A stretch of DNA of 64,000 nucleotides from Catonella sp963545085 (GCA_963545085.1 CAUUHV010000005.1:15970-79969), one strand, 5' to 3'. Counted from the first letter of the stretch, positions 45,882 to 55,287 are shown. A program made the numbers and translations. Notes: generated by a model from the sequence alone, not told the origin.

Positions 45882-46337
45882 ATGAAGCTTGTTATAGGAA
45901 GCGACCATGTAGGATATGATTATAAAGAGGAAATAAAGTCATATTTGAAAGAAAAAGGAATAGAGGTAATGGATGTAGGCACGGACAGCACGGAAAGATT
46001 CGATTATCCGATAAGCGGCTATAAGGCAGCCAAGGCGGTTGCGACGGGAGAAGCGGACGGCGGCGTACTTATATGCGGAACGGGTATAGGTATATCTTTG
46101 GCAGCAAATAAGGTTAAGGGCATAAGAACCTGCGTGTGCAGCGAGCCGTACTCCGCAGGGCTGTCTAAACGCCACAATAATACAAATATAATAGCGTTCG
46201 GCGCGAGAGTGGTGGGCATAGAGCTTGCTAAGATGATAATAGATACGTGGCTCGAAGCGGAGTATGAAGGCGGAAGACACGCAAGGAGAGTGGAGATGAT
46301 AGCGGAGATAGAGAATACGGGAAAGCTTTTAATTTAA
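45882..46337 (+). CDS. rpiB: RpiB/LacAB-family isomerase (ribose- or allose-6-phosphate)
   Basis: A 151-residue sugar-phosphate isomerase. IGSDHVGYDYK (Asp8, His9), CGTGIGISLAANKVKGIR with the catalytic Cys, and HNNTNIIAFGARVVG define the family. RpiB isomerises ribose 5-phosphate and, in allose pathways, allose 6-phosphate to allulose 6-phosphate, matching AlsE. GGAGGTGTTTT precedes the ATG at 45882; an earlier in-frame ATG (45861) lacks a site. It is the last gene of the operon before a strong terminator. Confidence 0.95.
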   Translation: MKLVIGSDHVGYDYKEEIKSYLKEKGIEVMDVGTDSTERFDYPISGYKAAKAVATGEADGGVLICGTGIGISLAANKVKGIRTCVCSEPYSAGLSKRHNNTNIIAFGARVVGIELAKMIIDTWLEAEYEGGRHARRVEMIAEIENTGKLLI

Positions 46338-46444
46338 AACCGCGCAGTATGAAGCTGTTTTGTAATAACCGTCTATAGTTAAAGATGAGACGCTCATACT
46401 GATATATAACGTTTATAAAGAGAATTACATTATATAGAATAAAT

Positions 46445-46502
46445 AAATCAGGATTTACACGCCGTGTAATAAGTAACGGGGTATGTAAATCCTGATTTTT
46501 TT
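46445..46502. terminator. Strong terminator after the allose-type operon
   Basis: AAATCAGGATTTACA (46445-46459) pairs perfectly with TGTAAATCCTGATTT (46484-46498) over 15 bp, followed by a T-run. It also lies 3' of the convergent GH31 genes and may serve both. Confidence 0.92.
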
Positions 46503-46545
46503 AAAATCTGTTTTTTTATTATTGACAGCAGTTAGGTATTTACGC

Positions 46546-49056
46546 TCAGTCCTCATTCATTCCGATTAAATCAAATTTTTCTGTAGATATAACAACCTCA
46601 TAATCCGCTTTTTTAGGCAGAGGGTATTTCACAAGAATCGTACGGTCGGACATATTGTAGTACCAGCCGGTTTCCGACTCGTCGTAGGCTTCTTTAATGA
46701 TATGGCGAGGAATTCGCTCCCCGTCTACCGTTACCCAGTACGCACCCTTCTGCTTGCTTACAAGGCGTAATGTTATGCTTTCAAGTGTTGAAGCGTAGCT
46801 TCCGCTTGTATTGAAACGGATGCGTGTTCGCTCACCTGTTTGTACCGAAATTTCAGTTTTAGCGTATACACCCTTTTCAAAGTCTTCAGTGTGTCCGTCA
46901 TCATCATAGAGCATAAAATCGACATTATGCTCCGCTGAGATCAGTATATCCAAGTGCCTTATAGTATCGTGAAGAATGTGCTTCACATCCTCGGTTGTAG
47001 GAAGAATCGCCGCGCCGCGAAGGAACATAGGAATAGACGCGAGATCAACGGAAAGCTCAATCTCCTGTCCGCCTTGATATGGTTTAAGATTGTCGTTCAT
47101 ATCATACCAGGTACAGCCTGCAGGCAGATAGATTCGCCTGAGCTTTGCTCCCTTCTCAAGTACATTTGCGACAAGCACGCCGCTTCCGTACATAAAGCAG
47201 AGGTTCTCGTCCGTGTAGCAACGTTTATCCTCCGGAAATTCAAGGAAGAGCGGGCGCATTACAGGCATTCCGTGCTCATGAGCCGTGTTCATTAACGAGT
47301 ATAGATATGGAAGCAGGCGATAACGAAGTCTGTACGCTTCACGGATATAAGGAATATTTTCCTCATACATCCAAGGTTGTGTTACCGTATTATCGTTATT
47401 TGCGGAGTTGATTGTAAAACGGGGTTGAAAAATTCCGTTTTGAATCCAACGCAATAATAACTCCGCTTCGGGAGCGGGACCCGCAAAGCCTCCTATGTCA
47501 CAGCCCGTGTTGGCACAGCCTGACAGTCCCATGCCTAATATTGTAGCGATATTAAACTTTAATGTACGCCAGTCGGTCAGGTTATCTCCGCCCCAGACCT
47601 GTGCGTAACGCTGTATTCCGGCAAAGCCCGCGCGATTTATTATATAAGGACGTTCCCCCGGATAGACCTCATGCAGAGCTTCTTTAGCGAGAAATGCCAT
47701 CATATTTGAATGCAGAATTTTAAGCTCGGCCATTGTACCGCCTAACCCTTCTCTGTCGCAGTATGTGTCACGATCTTCTACGCCGTCCATTTCACAGTTG
47801 TCGTTCCAGACCGTCTTTGTTCCTTTTCGCAGTATATTTTCTTCAAGTAACTTTTTCCATGCTTTTCTGCCGTTTACACTTGTGAAGTCGATGAATCGGC
47901 CTTCGCCGCCCCACCAGCGTCCGTAATAGTCGCCGTTTTTATCCGGATTCTTAATAAAAGCGTTCTGTTCTTCAAAATACTTGATATAGGGGTGTCGCTT
48001 TAAAATTCCCGGCTTCAGGTTCGGAATTACGTTGATGCCTCTGCGATTCATTTCGCTAAAAAATGCCTCCGGCTCAGGGAAACGCTTATGATTCCAGTTG
48101 AATACATAACGGAGATTGTCATCCTCGCCGCTTGAGTATCCGCTTGCAAGCCAGAAATTGTCAATCGGAATGCCTTCCTTCTCATGTTTATCAATGACCT
48201 TATAGATTTCTTTGTCACAGTCATTTTCAAGCTCAGCATAGTACATAGTGGAAGCGCAGTAGCCTAACGACTGTTTGGTAGGTAACGCCATGCGTCCCGT
48301 AAGTTTAGTATAGCGCGACAAAACTGCATTGACCGACGGACCGTTTAAAAGGAAAAGGTCTATATCGCCCCCGTCGGTCTGATAATAGCTGTAACGCTCC
48401 CAATAGCCGGAAATTTCCTCTCCCATGTCAAAGATGCAGTCATAGGAATTATGATAGAACAGTCCGAGCGCATGGAGGTTAGTTTCATTGATACGGATAT
48501 AAAAAGGAATATGCTTATACATCGGGTCGCCTGTCTCAGGGTCATGTCCGATCGCGTCTTTCGGGGACATCCTGAGACGACGTCCCTTTTTGTCCAAGTG
48601 TCCCGTTTTTTCTCCGAAGCCGTAAAAATGATCCTTTTCCCGATCCATTTTATTAAAATGATAGAGTCTTCCTAATTGATCTTTTTCAAAGGCGCGTTCG
48701 GTAAGGTCGCCGTAAATCGGCTCTCCGTTACTTGTAAAAAGGCTGAAAGACAGAGGTTTTTTTCTGAGACGGAGACAAAGTGCAGCTGTACGGAAAATGA
48801 GCTCCTTTTCAGTTTCCTCGTATGGAATCTGTAACGCTGTAATACGTATTCTTTCCGCGCGGAGCAATGTGTCCATGCTGTCTTCCCAAGCTGTAGTCAC
48901 AAGCGTATAGGACTGTTCGGAAAATTTTTTGTCAAAGGAAACACGGATTCTTATTATATCGTCCGTCATAAACACCAGCATAATATCGGCAGCATCTCCG
49001 TGTATCAGATAACCGTTGTCAGTCTGCTCTATAGATTGAAAACTTTTTAATAACAT
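46546..49056 (-). CDS. GH31-family alpha-glycosidase (copy A)
   Basis: An 836-residue glycosidase. Galactose-mutarotase-like N-domain, (beta/alpha)8 barrel and C-terminal beta domains. Predicted nucleophile Asp419 in KTVWNDNCEMDG and acid/base Asp491 in VWGGDNLTDW; SGCANTGCDIGGFAG is the other GH31 signature. No signal peptide, so it works on imported oligosaccharides. The start at 49056 is chosen because ACGGAGG lies just ahead of it, inside a slightly longer open frame starting at 49083 that has no site. Bacterial GH31 enzymes with WNDN-type nucleophile motifs are alpha-glucosidases; alpha-xylosidase or sulfoquinovosidase motifs are absent. It is the second of two tandem copies. Confidence 0.9.
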   Translation of the reverse strand: MLLKSFQSIEQTDNGYLIHGDAADIMLVFMTDDIIRIRVSFDKKFSEQSYTLVTTAWEDSMDTLLRAERIRITALQIPYEETEKELIFRTAALCLRLRKKPLSFSLFTSNGEPIYGDLTERAFEKDQLGRLYHFNKMDREKDHFYGFGEKTGHLDKKGRRLRMSPKDAIGHDPETGDPMYKHIPFYIRINETNLHALGLFYHNSYDCIFDMGEEISGYWERYSYYQTDGGDIDLFLLNGPSVNAVLSRYTKLTGRMALPTKQSLGYCASTMYYAELENDCDKEIYKVIDKHEKEGIPIDNFWLASGYSSGEDDNLRYVFNWNHKRFPEPEAFFSEMNRRGINVIPNLKPGILKRHPYIKYFEEQNAFIKNPDKNGDYYGRWWGGEGRFIDFTSVNGRKAWKKLLEENILRKGTKTVWNDNCEMDGVEDRDTYCDREGLGGTMAELKILHSNMMAFLAKEALHEVYPGERPYIINRAGFAGIQRYAQVWGGDNLTDWRTLKFNIATILGMGLSGCANTGCDIGGFAGPAPEAELLLRWIQNGIFQPRFTINSANNDNTVTQPWMYEENIPYIREAYRLRYRLLPYLYSLMNTAHEHGMPVMRPLFLEFPEDKRCYTDENLCFMYGSGVLVANVLEKGAKLRRIYLPAGCTWYDMNDNLKPYQGGQEIELSVDLASIPMFLRGAAILPTTEDVKHILHDTIRHLDILISAEHNVDFMLYDDDGHTEDFEKGVYAKTEISVQTGERTRIRFNTSGSYASTLESITLRLVSKQKGAYWVTVDGERIPRHIIKEAYDESETGWYYNMSDRTILVKYPLPKKADYEVVISTEKFDLIGMNED

Positions 49057-49103
49057 CTTTTCCTCCGTTTGCTTATCCTGCATTTTAGCGGGAAAGTATC
49101 TTT

Positions 49104-51599
49104 TTACATTCCAATCAAATCGAAATCCTCAAAAGAAACCTGAAGCTCGTAATCATCCGAAGGGTTAGGGTATTTCACTTCAACGCTTCGTTTACTCTGA
49201 CTGTAATACCAACCATCTGTTGCCTGTTCAAAAAGACGGCGGTTTAAGAAGTGCCGCATACGTTTTCCGGAGAGACTTACCCAAAACGGACTGCGTTCTT
49301 TCTTCACCATATCCACCTTGATATTTCGTACGGTATCCTTATAGCTGCCGCTTCGTTTAACATTTAACTTTACAATGCTGTTTCCGCTCATGTGAATGTC
49401 GGTTTTTAAAAATTGCCCGTTTTTATAATCGTTTGTTCTGCCGTCGTCGTCATAAAGACAAAAGCTTTGTTCTTCACCGGGTATGACGGTAAGCAAAAGA
49501 TCCGTCACCTTATCTTTTTCCATAGAGAAGATCCGGTTTTTCGCCATCGGAATGATTGCGCCTTCGCGAAGAAACATCGGGATTGATTCAAGCGTAACGG
49601 GAATTTCTATCGTTTGTCCTCCTTCGTAGCGGCGGAATTTATCATTAAGGTCATACCACGAACTACCTTTCGGAAGATAGATTTTGCGAGTCTTTGCGCC
49701 TTTTTCGAGGACATTTGCCAAAAGGATATCGCGTCCGAACATATAGTCGAAGCTCTCATCATAAACAGCCGGATCGTTCTGAAACTCATATACTAAAGCG
49801 CGCATAATAGGAGCGCCGGTCTGAGAGCTCTCATATTCCAGGGAATAGAGGTAAGGCATGAATCTATAACGAAGCAAAATCGCTTCACGAACAAGCGGTG
49901 TGATGTCCCTAAACATCCACGGCTCCGTCACTGTATTGTCATTTGAAGCGGAATGGATGGAGAATCTTGCCTGAAAGATGCCCTGCTGTACCCAGCGTAA
50001 AAACAATTCTTCTTCCGGCGCAGGTCCCGCGAAGCCGCCGATATCCGCACCCTCATTAGGTTGTCCGGAAAGCCCCATGCCGGTAATCATAGGGATATTG
50101 TAACGGAGTGTTTCCCAACTTGTGTAGTTATCACCGCACCAAGTTTGTGCGTAATGTTGAATACCTGAGCTGCCGGAGCGGCAGACCGAGTACGGACGGG
50201 CGTCCTTGTTATGCTCTATAACCGCATCATTCGAGAGTTTGCACATAAGCGTACTCATAACGGGCTTCAACTCACCGATGGTGCCTCCTTTGCCGTCAAA
50301 GTCCACCTTTGCGTCCTTGTCCATCAGGCTGTCATATTCACAGTTGTCATTCCAGATTGAGTCGGTACCGACATCAATCAGTGTCTCCGTCACGTACTTT
50401 TTCCATAGTTCCCTTGCCTTTGCGCTTGTGAAATCCCAGAAAACACCTTCACCGCCCCACCACATACCGACGGCATTCTTATTAGGCTCTTTTGAATCCT
50501 TGACGAATACATCGCCTTTTTGGAATTCATCAAAGTAAGGGTGCATAAGCAGGATACCCGGTTTAATATTCGGAACATTTTGTGCTCCTTTTTCATTCAT
50601 AGCCGCAAAATAGGCAGAAGGATTTTTAAAACGTTCTTTATTCCAGGTGAAAACACAGCGCTTATTTTTGTAGCTTGTGTATCCGGAGGAAAGGTGGAAG
50701 CCGTCAATAGGGAAACCCTCGTTATGTACGGTGTCAATAAAGTCAAGAACCGCGTCGTCGCTGTCCTTTTCAAGCTCCGGATAAAACATCGAAGAACCCT
50801 GATAGCCTAACGCGCGTTTAGGGAGCAGAACGGGACGTCCGGTAAGCATGGTATATTGCTCTATAATAGTAGGAATTGTTCCGCCCGCAAGCAAAAAAAG
50901 GTCAATGTCACCGCCGTCCGCCTGCCAATAGGAATAGCGAGGCAGATAATTTGACTTTTCACAGCCCATGTTGAAAACGGATTCATAGAAATTGTGATAA
51001 AACATTCCTATCGCGCGTTTACTGTCACGATCAAGCTTTATAAAAAACGGTATATGTTTGTATAACGTATCCATCTTCTCCGCGTCATAGCCCATTGCGT
51101 CAGTAGCGCGCTCTCTTAAAAATTTCTTGTTTTTGTTCAATTCTCCGGCTTTTTCGCCGAAACCGTAGAAGCAGTCATCCTCCTTCATACGGAAGTAGGA
51201 GGTGATACGGCGGTTACTGTCAAGCGTAAACGGAAAAAGCTTTTCCGTACTGAAAAGTATATTTTCTTCTTTGTCGGAAAGCATGATGGAAATCGGTTCT
51301 TTTCCGATTACGAGCTTTAGCTTTGCGGTTTCAAAACAAAGTTTTTCGGAGTTTTCCGTAAGAGCAGGTTCTACCGGAGCGATTCTTTTTCTTTCCGCTT
51401 CAAAGATAGGATCAAGTCTGTCCGTCCATGCCGTAGTGAGGAGCACATAAGATTCTTCGGGAAATTTTTTCGTGAAGGAGGCTCTGATTCTTATTATATT
51501 ATCCGTCATGAAATAAAGCTTGATATCGGCGTTGTCCGTGTGGAGCAGGTATGCTCCCTCCAACTTTTCATAACTAAGAAATTTTGAACAAATATCCAT
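49104..51599 (-). CDS. GH31-family alpha-glycosidase (copy B)
   Basis: An 831-residue paralogue of the adjacent enzyme (same domain plan and many identical blocks, e.g. GGFAGPAPE and FGEKAGELNKN-like). The nucleophile is Asp418 (IWNDNCEYDS), the acid/base Asp490 (WCGDNYTSW). Differences around the active site (QPNEGADIGG against CANTGCDIGG, and WCGD against WGGD) suggest different linkage or chain preference. No signal peptide. It is preceded by AAAGGAGA and, further up, by a terminator-like hairpin after the TRAP genes, and the copy A start follows 47 bp after its stop. Confidence 0.9.
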   Translation of the reverse strand: MDICSKFLSYEKLEGAYLLHTDNADIKLYFMTDNIIRIRASFTKKFPEESYVLLTTAWTDRLDPIFEAERKRIAPVEPALTENSEKLCFETAKLKLVIGKEPISIMLSDKEENILFSTEKLFPFTLDSNRRITSYFRMKEDDCFYGFGEKAGELNKNKKFLRERATDAMGYDAEKMDTLYKHIPFFIKLDRDSKRAIGMFYHNFYESVFNMGCEKSNYLPRYSYWQADGGDIDLFLLAGGTIPTIIEQYTMLTGRPVLLPKRALGYQGSSMFYPELEKDSDDAVLDFIDTVHNEGFPIDGFHLSSGYTSYKNKRCVFTWNKERFKNPSAYFAAMNEKGAQNVPNIKPGILLMHPYFDEFQKGDVFVKDSKEPNKNAVGMWWGGEGVFWDFTSAKARELWKKYVTETLIDVGTDSIWNDNCEYDSLMDKDAKVDFDGKGGTIGELKPVMSTLMCKLSNDAVIEHNKDARPYSVCRSGSSGIQHYAQTWCGDNYTSWETLRYNIPMITGMGLSGQPNEGADIGGFAGPAPEEELFLRWVQQGIFQARFSIHSASNDNTVTEPWMFRDITPLVREAILLRYRFMPYLYSLEYESSQTGAPIMRALVYEFQNDPAVYDESFDYMFGRDILLANVLEKGAKTRKIYLPKGSSWYDLNDKFRRYEGGQTIEIPVTLESIPMFLREGAIIPMAKNRIFSMEKDKVTDLLLTVIPGEEQSFCLYDDDGRTNDYKNGQFLKTDIHMSGNSIVKLNVKRSGSYKDTVRNIKVDMVKKERSPFWVSLSGKRMRHFLNRRLFEQATDGWYYSQSKRSVEVKYPNPSDDYELQVSFEDFDLIGM

Positions 51600-51615
51600 A
51601 TATCTCCTTTATATT

Positions 51616-51662
51616 AAAAAAGCAGGCAGCAGTCGTTATCAGGACATATAATCCGCCTGCTT
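51616..51662 (-). terminator. Hairpin and T-run between TRAP and GH31 genes
   Basis: On the minus strand AAGCAGGC (51662-51655) pairs with GCCTGCTT (51627-51620) and is followed by a T-run ending near 51616. It lies 14 bases after the DctM stop and 17 bases before the GH31 start, so it either ends the TRAP mRNA or attenuates read-through. Confidence 0.7.
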
Positions 51663-51675
51663 ACGAAAATCGGGT

Positions 51676-52995
51676 TTACCACCAGAAGCTCGGAACCAGA
51701 CCGCACAGGTACGGTATCAGCATGGTAAACACAGGGATGAAGGTTACTAAAAAGAGTGCCACTACCATGGCGGCGAAAAGTTTAACTATATATTTCGTTA
51801 CCCCTTCAATACCGACCTTGGCTATACCGCAGCCTACGAAGAGACAGGAGCCTACAGGCGGCGTCACGGAGCCGATACCCATATTCATAATTAACATTAC
51901 GCCGAAATGCACATCGCTCATACCTATGCTTCTTGCAATCGGTAAAAAGATAGGCGTGAAAATAAGTACTGCAGGTGTAAGATCAAGGAACATTCCCATT
52001 ACAAGCAGGAATACGTTCATAATCAAAAGAATAATGTAACGATTGCTTGAAATACCCATAAGTCCCGCGCTGATTGCCGCGGGGATTCCTGTATAGGACA
52101 TCACATAGGACATGATGGAGCTTGCGGCTATTAAGAAAAGGATTGTTGATGAGCTGACCATTGTATCGGAAAGCAACTCATAAAATTCTTTAGCTTTTAA
52201 CTCCTTGTAAATGATACCGAGCGCGCCGCAGTAAAGGCAGAGAACCACGCCCGCTTCTGTCGCCGTAAAGTATCCTGCCAAAATACCGCCCATAACGATA
52301 ATGACGGCAAGTAAAGACGGAATTGCATCAAGAGCAATTTTAAGAGCGGAGTCTTTCTCCTTTATCGTCGAAGCCTTGTAACCCATTTTTTTAGCCATAA
52401 CTATTGCAAGTCCCGCCACGAAAACACCCATCATAATACCCGGGATGTAACCGCCCATGAAGAGTGCCGCCACCGAAACGCCGCCTGCGGTAATGGAATA
52501 CAGGATAAGCGGTCCGGATGGAGGAATCAAAATACCGGTAGGAGCGGAGCAGATATTGACTGCGGCGGAATAGTTGGGATCATAGCCCTCGTCCTTCTCA
52601 AGAGGTCCCATTATAGACCCCATTGCGGAGGCGGCCGCCACGGAGGAGCCGGAAACCGCACCGAAGAACATATTGGCAAGTACATTGGTTGCTGCAAGAT
52701 AGCCCGGAACTTTTCCCACGAAAAGCCTTGCGAAGCGTACCAGACGTTTTGCAATACCGCCCTTATTCATAATATTGCCGCCTAATGAGAAGAACGGAAG
52801 AGCTAAAAGAGAAAAAGAATCCACGCCGGAGAAACAACGCTGTGCGGCGGTCAGACTGAAGACCGAAAAATCCATGCCGCTCGCGAGAGCGGTAACTATA
52901 GACGCAATACCTATTCCGGCGGAAATTGGCACACCGCCTAAGAGCATTACGAAAAAAGAGCCGAAAAGCAGCAAAGCAGATTGAATAACATCCAT
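51676..52995 (-). CDS. dctM: TRAP transporter large membrane subunit (DctM type)
   Basis: A 439-residue integral membrane protein with about 12 hydrophobic segments and no soluble domain. PISAGIGIASIVTAL at the N-terminus and LNMGIGSVTPPVG-like (MNMGIGSVTPPVGSCLF) near the C-terminus are characteristic of DctM. It couples substrate import to a sodium or proton gradient with the small subunit and binding protein encoded upstream. Its start shares one base with the DctQ stop. TRAP systems usually carry organic acids, sialic acid or sugar acids, so pairing with GH31 glycosidases is unusual. Confidence 0.95.
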   Translation of the reverse strand: MDVIQSALLLFGSFFVMLLGGVPISAGIGIASIVTALASGMDFSVFSLTAAQRCFSGVDSFSLLALPFFSLGGNIMNKGGIAKRLVRFARLFVGKVPGYLAATNVLANMFFGAVSGSSVAAASAMGSIMGPLEKDEGYDPNYSAAVNICSAPTGILIPPSGPLILYSITAGGVSVAALFMGGYIPGIMMGVFVAGLAIVMAKKMGYKASTIKEKDSALKIALDAIPSLLAVIIVMGGILAGYFTATEAGVVLCLYCGALGIIYKELKAKEFYELLSDTMVSSSTILFLIAASSIMSYVMSYTGIPAAISAGLMGISSNRYIILLIMNVFLLVMGMFLDLTPAVLIFTPIFLPIARSIGMSDVHFGVMLIMNMGIGSVTPPVGSCLFVGCGIAKVGIEGVTKYIVKLFAAMVVALFLVTFIPVFTMLIPYLCGLVPSFWW

Positions 52996-53492
52996 CAGTT
53001 CTTTCCTCCCTTTTTCATATTCTTATTCATGAATATCTGCACATATTTAAGAATACGGGCTAAAATAATGAAGATACCCGATAGAGGTAAAACAGCATAT
53101 AGTATCTTGAACGGAATATGCATTACTGCGGAAACATTCGTAGCGTTGGATTGCAGGCTTAAGCCGCCCATTACAAAAACGTATCCTACAAAAAACAGAA
53201 TAGCCGTTTCCGTAAAAATATCCAAAAAAATTTTAAAGGGTCCCTTTGCCTTTTTTGTTACAAGGTCAAGAGCCAAGTGCTGATCCTTATAGAAGCAGTA
53301 CGCAGATCCGATAAATGAAGCCCAAATCAAAAGATATCTGAGAAATTCATCTGTAAAGGTAGACGGATTTCTTAAAATCCATCTGGTAAAAATCTGCCAA
53401 GTTCCGAATATCAGCAGTCCGAACATGGCGAGTGCCATGAGAAAACGCATAATAAGCGTCAGATATTTGTCAAATTTTTTCAAGATGCTCAC
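52995..53492 (-). CDS. dctQ: TRAP transporter small membrane subunit (DctQ type)
   Basis: A 165-residue protein with four transmembrane helices. The pattern FGLLIFGTWQIFTRWILRNP and the FTDEFLRYLLIWASFIGSAY block are typical of DctQ. It forms the membrane complex with DctM. The ATG has a weak AGGAAAGGGTGAGC site. A structured 160-base spacer separates it from the upstream DctP gene. Confidence 0.92.
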   Translation of the reverse strand: MSILKKFDKYLTLIMRFLMALAMFGLLIFGTWQIFTRWILRNPSTFTDEFLRYLLIWASFIGSAYCFYKDQHLALDLVTKKAKGPFKIFLDIFTETAILFFVGYVFVMGGLSLQSNATNVSAVMHIPFKILYAVLPLSGIFIILARILKYVQIFMNKNMKKGGKN

Positions 53493-53534
53493 CCTTTCCT
53501 GTTAAGAGAACATGGCTACGATAAAATTATTCCT

Positions 53535-53614
53535 GCGGCAATCCGTATAACCGGCTTTTCTATCCGTACGGATTGTCGCAAGGATGAAATCCTCCGCCCC
53601 TTGGGGTTGGGGCG
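53535..53614 (-). other. Two strong stem-loops between dctP and dctQ
   Basis: Stem one: GCGGCAATCCGT (53535-53546) with ACGGATTGTCGC (53568-53579), 12 bp with one wobble. Stem two: CGCCCC (53595-53600) with GGGGCG (53609-53614) inside a longer imperfect pairing. There is no T-run, so mRNA stabilisation or limited read-through is likelier than termination. Confidence 0.55.
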
Positions 53615-53654
53615 TAAGGAGAATTTCCGCACTTCGTTATTCGCTGCCGGTATT

Positions 53655-54695
53655 TTACTTCTGGGCAGCCTGAATTTTTTCCACCAATGCGTAGGTTATC
53701 GGCTCGTCAGTCTTTAATTTTTCATAAATAGGTTTCACAGCTTCCTGAAATGCAGGTATATCGACATCTTCTACGAAGGTTACACCCTTGTTGTTTTTCG
53801 CATCATCAATTACGGTATTTTCAAATTCCTTCCACGCCGTTTTGTAATTTTCGGACATTTCCTTAGCTGTAGAGCGTATTACATCTTTCTGACTGTCACT
53901 CATCTCGCTCCACACCTTCTGGGAAATAACTACTATATCTGGGATCATTGTGTGCATATCATAACTGTAAAACTTAGCCACGTCGGCATGGTCTCTGAGC
54001 GCGGTAACATTGTTCTCGGCACCGTCAATTACTCCCTGTTGGATTGCCGTGTAGATATCGCCATATCCCATAGCGGTCGCTGAACCGCCGAGCGCGTTCA
54101 TCATATCGATTGCCATCTGAGAATCCATCGTACGGATCTTAAGTCCCTTCAAATCCTCAGGCTTACGGATTTCCTTTTCTTTTGTATAGAAAGAGCGGGC
54201 ACCCGAATCCATCCATGCAAAGCCGCGGAAGCCCTGAGATTCGGTTGCTGCATAAACTTCATCCATTATGGTATCATCCCCCATAACCTTAAAATAGGCA
54301 TCCTTGTTATTGAAGAGATAAGGCACGGAGAAGGCACTGTATTCTTTGGAAAAGTTGCCGAGTGTAGCCGCGGAAACCTTAGCCATATCGAGAGCGCCGC
54401 CCTGAATCTGTGAGATCATATCTGTTTCCGAGCCGAGCACACCGTTTGCAACAACTTCGATTGTGATGCTGCCGTTAGATTTTGTCTTAACGTCCTCAGC
54501 CCATGCCTTTAATGCTATATTTACGGCATGATCTTCAGCCATATTATGCCCCAACTTCATCGTGAAATTCTTTTCTCCGGAAGTACTGCCGGCACTTGTT
54601 TTAGAAGCGTCCTGTTTTGCGCCGCAGCCTGAGAGAGCAAGACTTGCCGCCATGAAAATAGCTGTTGCCATTGTTAAAAGTGATTTTCTTTTCAT
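53655..54695 (-). CDS. dctP: TRAP transporter substrate-binding lipoprotein (DctP type)
   Basis: A 346-residue DctP/SiaP-family binding protein. Lipobox LSGC (Cys24), then the binding fold with KLGHNMAEDHAVNIALKAWA, the conserved arginine region GLKIRTMDSQMAIDMMNALG and DGAENNVTALRD. In this family the arginine contacts the substrate carboxylate. The start at 54695 has GGAGGAACTT; an earlier in-frame ATG (54725) overlaps the upstream gene. The ligand is probably a carboxylated compound, perhaps a uronate released from or linked to a glycan, but this is inferred. Confidence 0.93.
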   Translation of the reverse strand: MKRKSLLTMATAIFMAASLALSGCGAKQDASKTSAGSTSGEKNFTMKLGHNMAEDHAVNIALKAWAEDVKTKSNGSITIEVVANGVLGSETDMISQIQGGALDMAKVSAATLGNFSKEYSAFSVPYLFNNKDAYFKVMGDDTIMDEVYAATESQGFRGFAWMDSGARSFYTKEKEIRKPEDLKGLKIRTMDSQMAIDMMNALGGSATAMGYGDIYTAIQQGVIDGAENNVTALRDHADVAKFYSYDMHTMIPDIVVISQKVWSEMSDSQKDVIRSTAKEMSENYKTAWKEFENTVIDDAKNNKGVTFVEDVDIPAFQEAVKPIYEKLKTDEPITYALVEKIQAAQK

Positions 54696-54717
54696 AAGTT
54701 CCTCCCTATAGTACTTG

Positions 54718-55287
54718 TTACGCATGAAAGTGATCTTTTAACATCTTGCTTACATCTTTCAGATTAAGGGTTAGAATACTTTTGTTCTGCCCCCATTCCT
54801 TTCCGCTTTTTTCAGAAAGAAATTCCGCAAAACGTTTTTGTCCTTCCATGCTCCAATTGTTTCGAGCGACCATCACCGCATTCCGGCGGCTTTCAAAAAG
54901 ATAGAAATACTGTCGATCTAAAATCAGTCGATCAAGTTCACGGTAAAGGATTTGTCCGCCGTTTTGCTCAATAAGGATAGCATCATCCGTAAAACGGTAG
55001 CATACTGTGCTGCTTTGTCCATTTCGCCCCGCAAGTACCTGCTCTGCCCGCATTCTGCTCGGAAAATCCGTGCTGACTATGAACCAGCATCCGAACAGCA
55101 TAAGTATGCTTCTAAGCGGAAGCCATGATATGAAAAATAGTCCGGTTATGAGAAGCAACGCTCCGAGCCCGAATCGGAATAACATTCTAAGACGCTCATA
55201 GGCAAAATACTCTGCCCGGAACATCTTATGAATAGTCTCGTCATTAAAGACGGTTTTCGCTTCAAATCGGATAGGAGATTTAGACAT
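54718..55287 (-). CDS. YcxB-like membrane protein
   Basis: A 189-residue protein with two adjacent transmembrane helices near residues 39-75 (LGALLLITGLFFISWLPL and SILMLFGCWFIV) and a C-terminal soluble domain of the YcxB type (CYRFTDDAILIEQNGGQI, LYRELDRLILDRQYFYLF). Function of the family is unknown. ATG 55287 follows GAAAGGAAG; the in-frame TTG 21 bases upstream is less likely. It is the first gene of the TRAP unit, 22 bp before dctP, though it has no obvious transport role. Confidence 0.7.
   Translation of the reverse strand: MSKSPIRFEAKTVFNDETIHKMFRAEYFAYERLRMLFRFGLGALLLITGLFFISWLPLRSILMLFGCWFIVSTDFPSRMRAEQVLAGRNGQSSTVCYRFTDDAILIEQNGGQILYRELDRLILDRQYFYLFESRRNAVMVARNNWSMEGQKRFAEFLSEKSGKEWGQNKSILTLNLKDVSKMLKDHFHA

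Noticed and set aside
53493..53654. Stem-loops between dctP and dctQ as a riboswitch or tRNA
   Set aside because: No cloverleaf, CCA end or known riboswitch core; only two independent hairpins.
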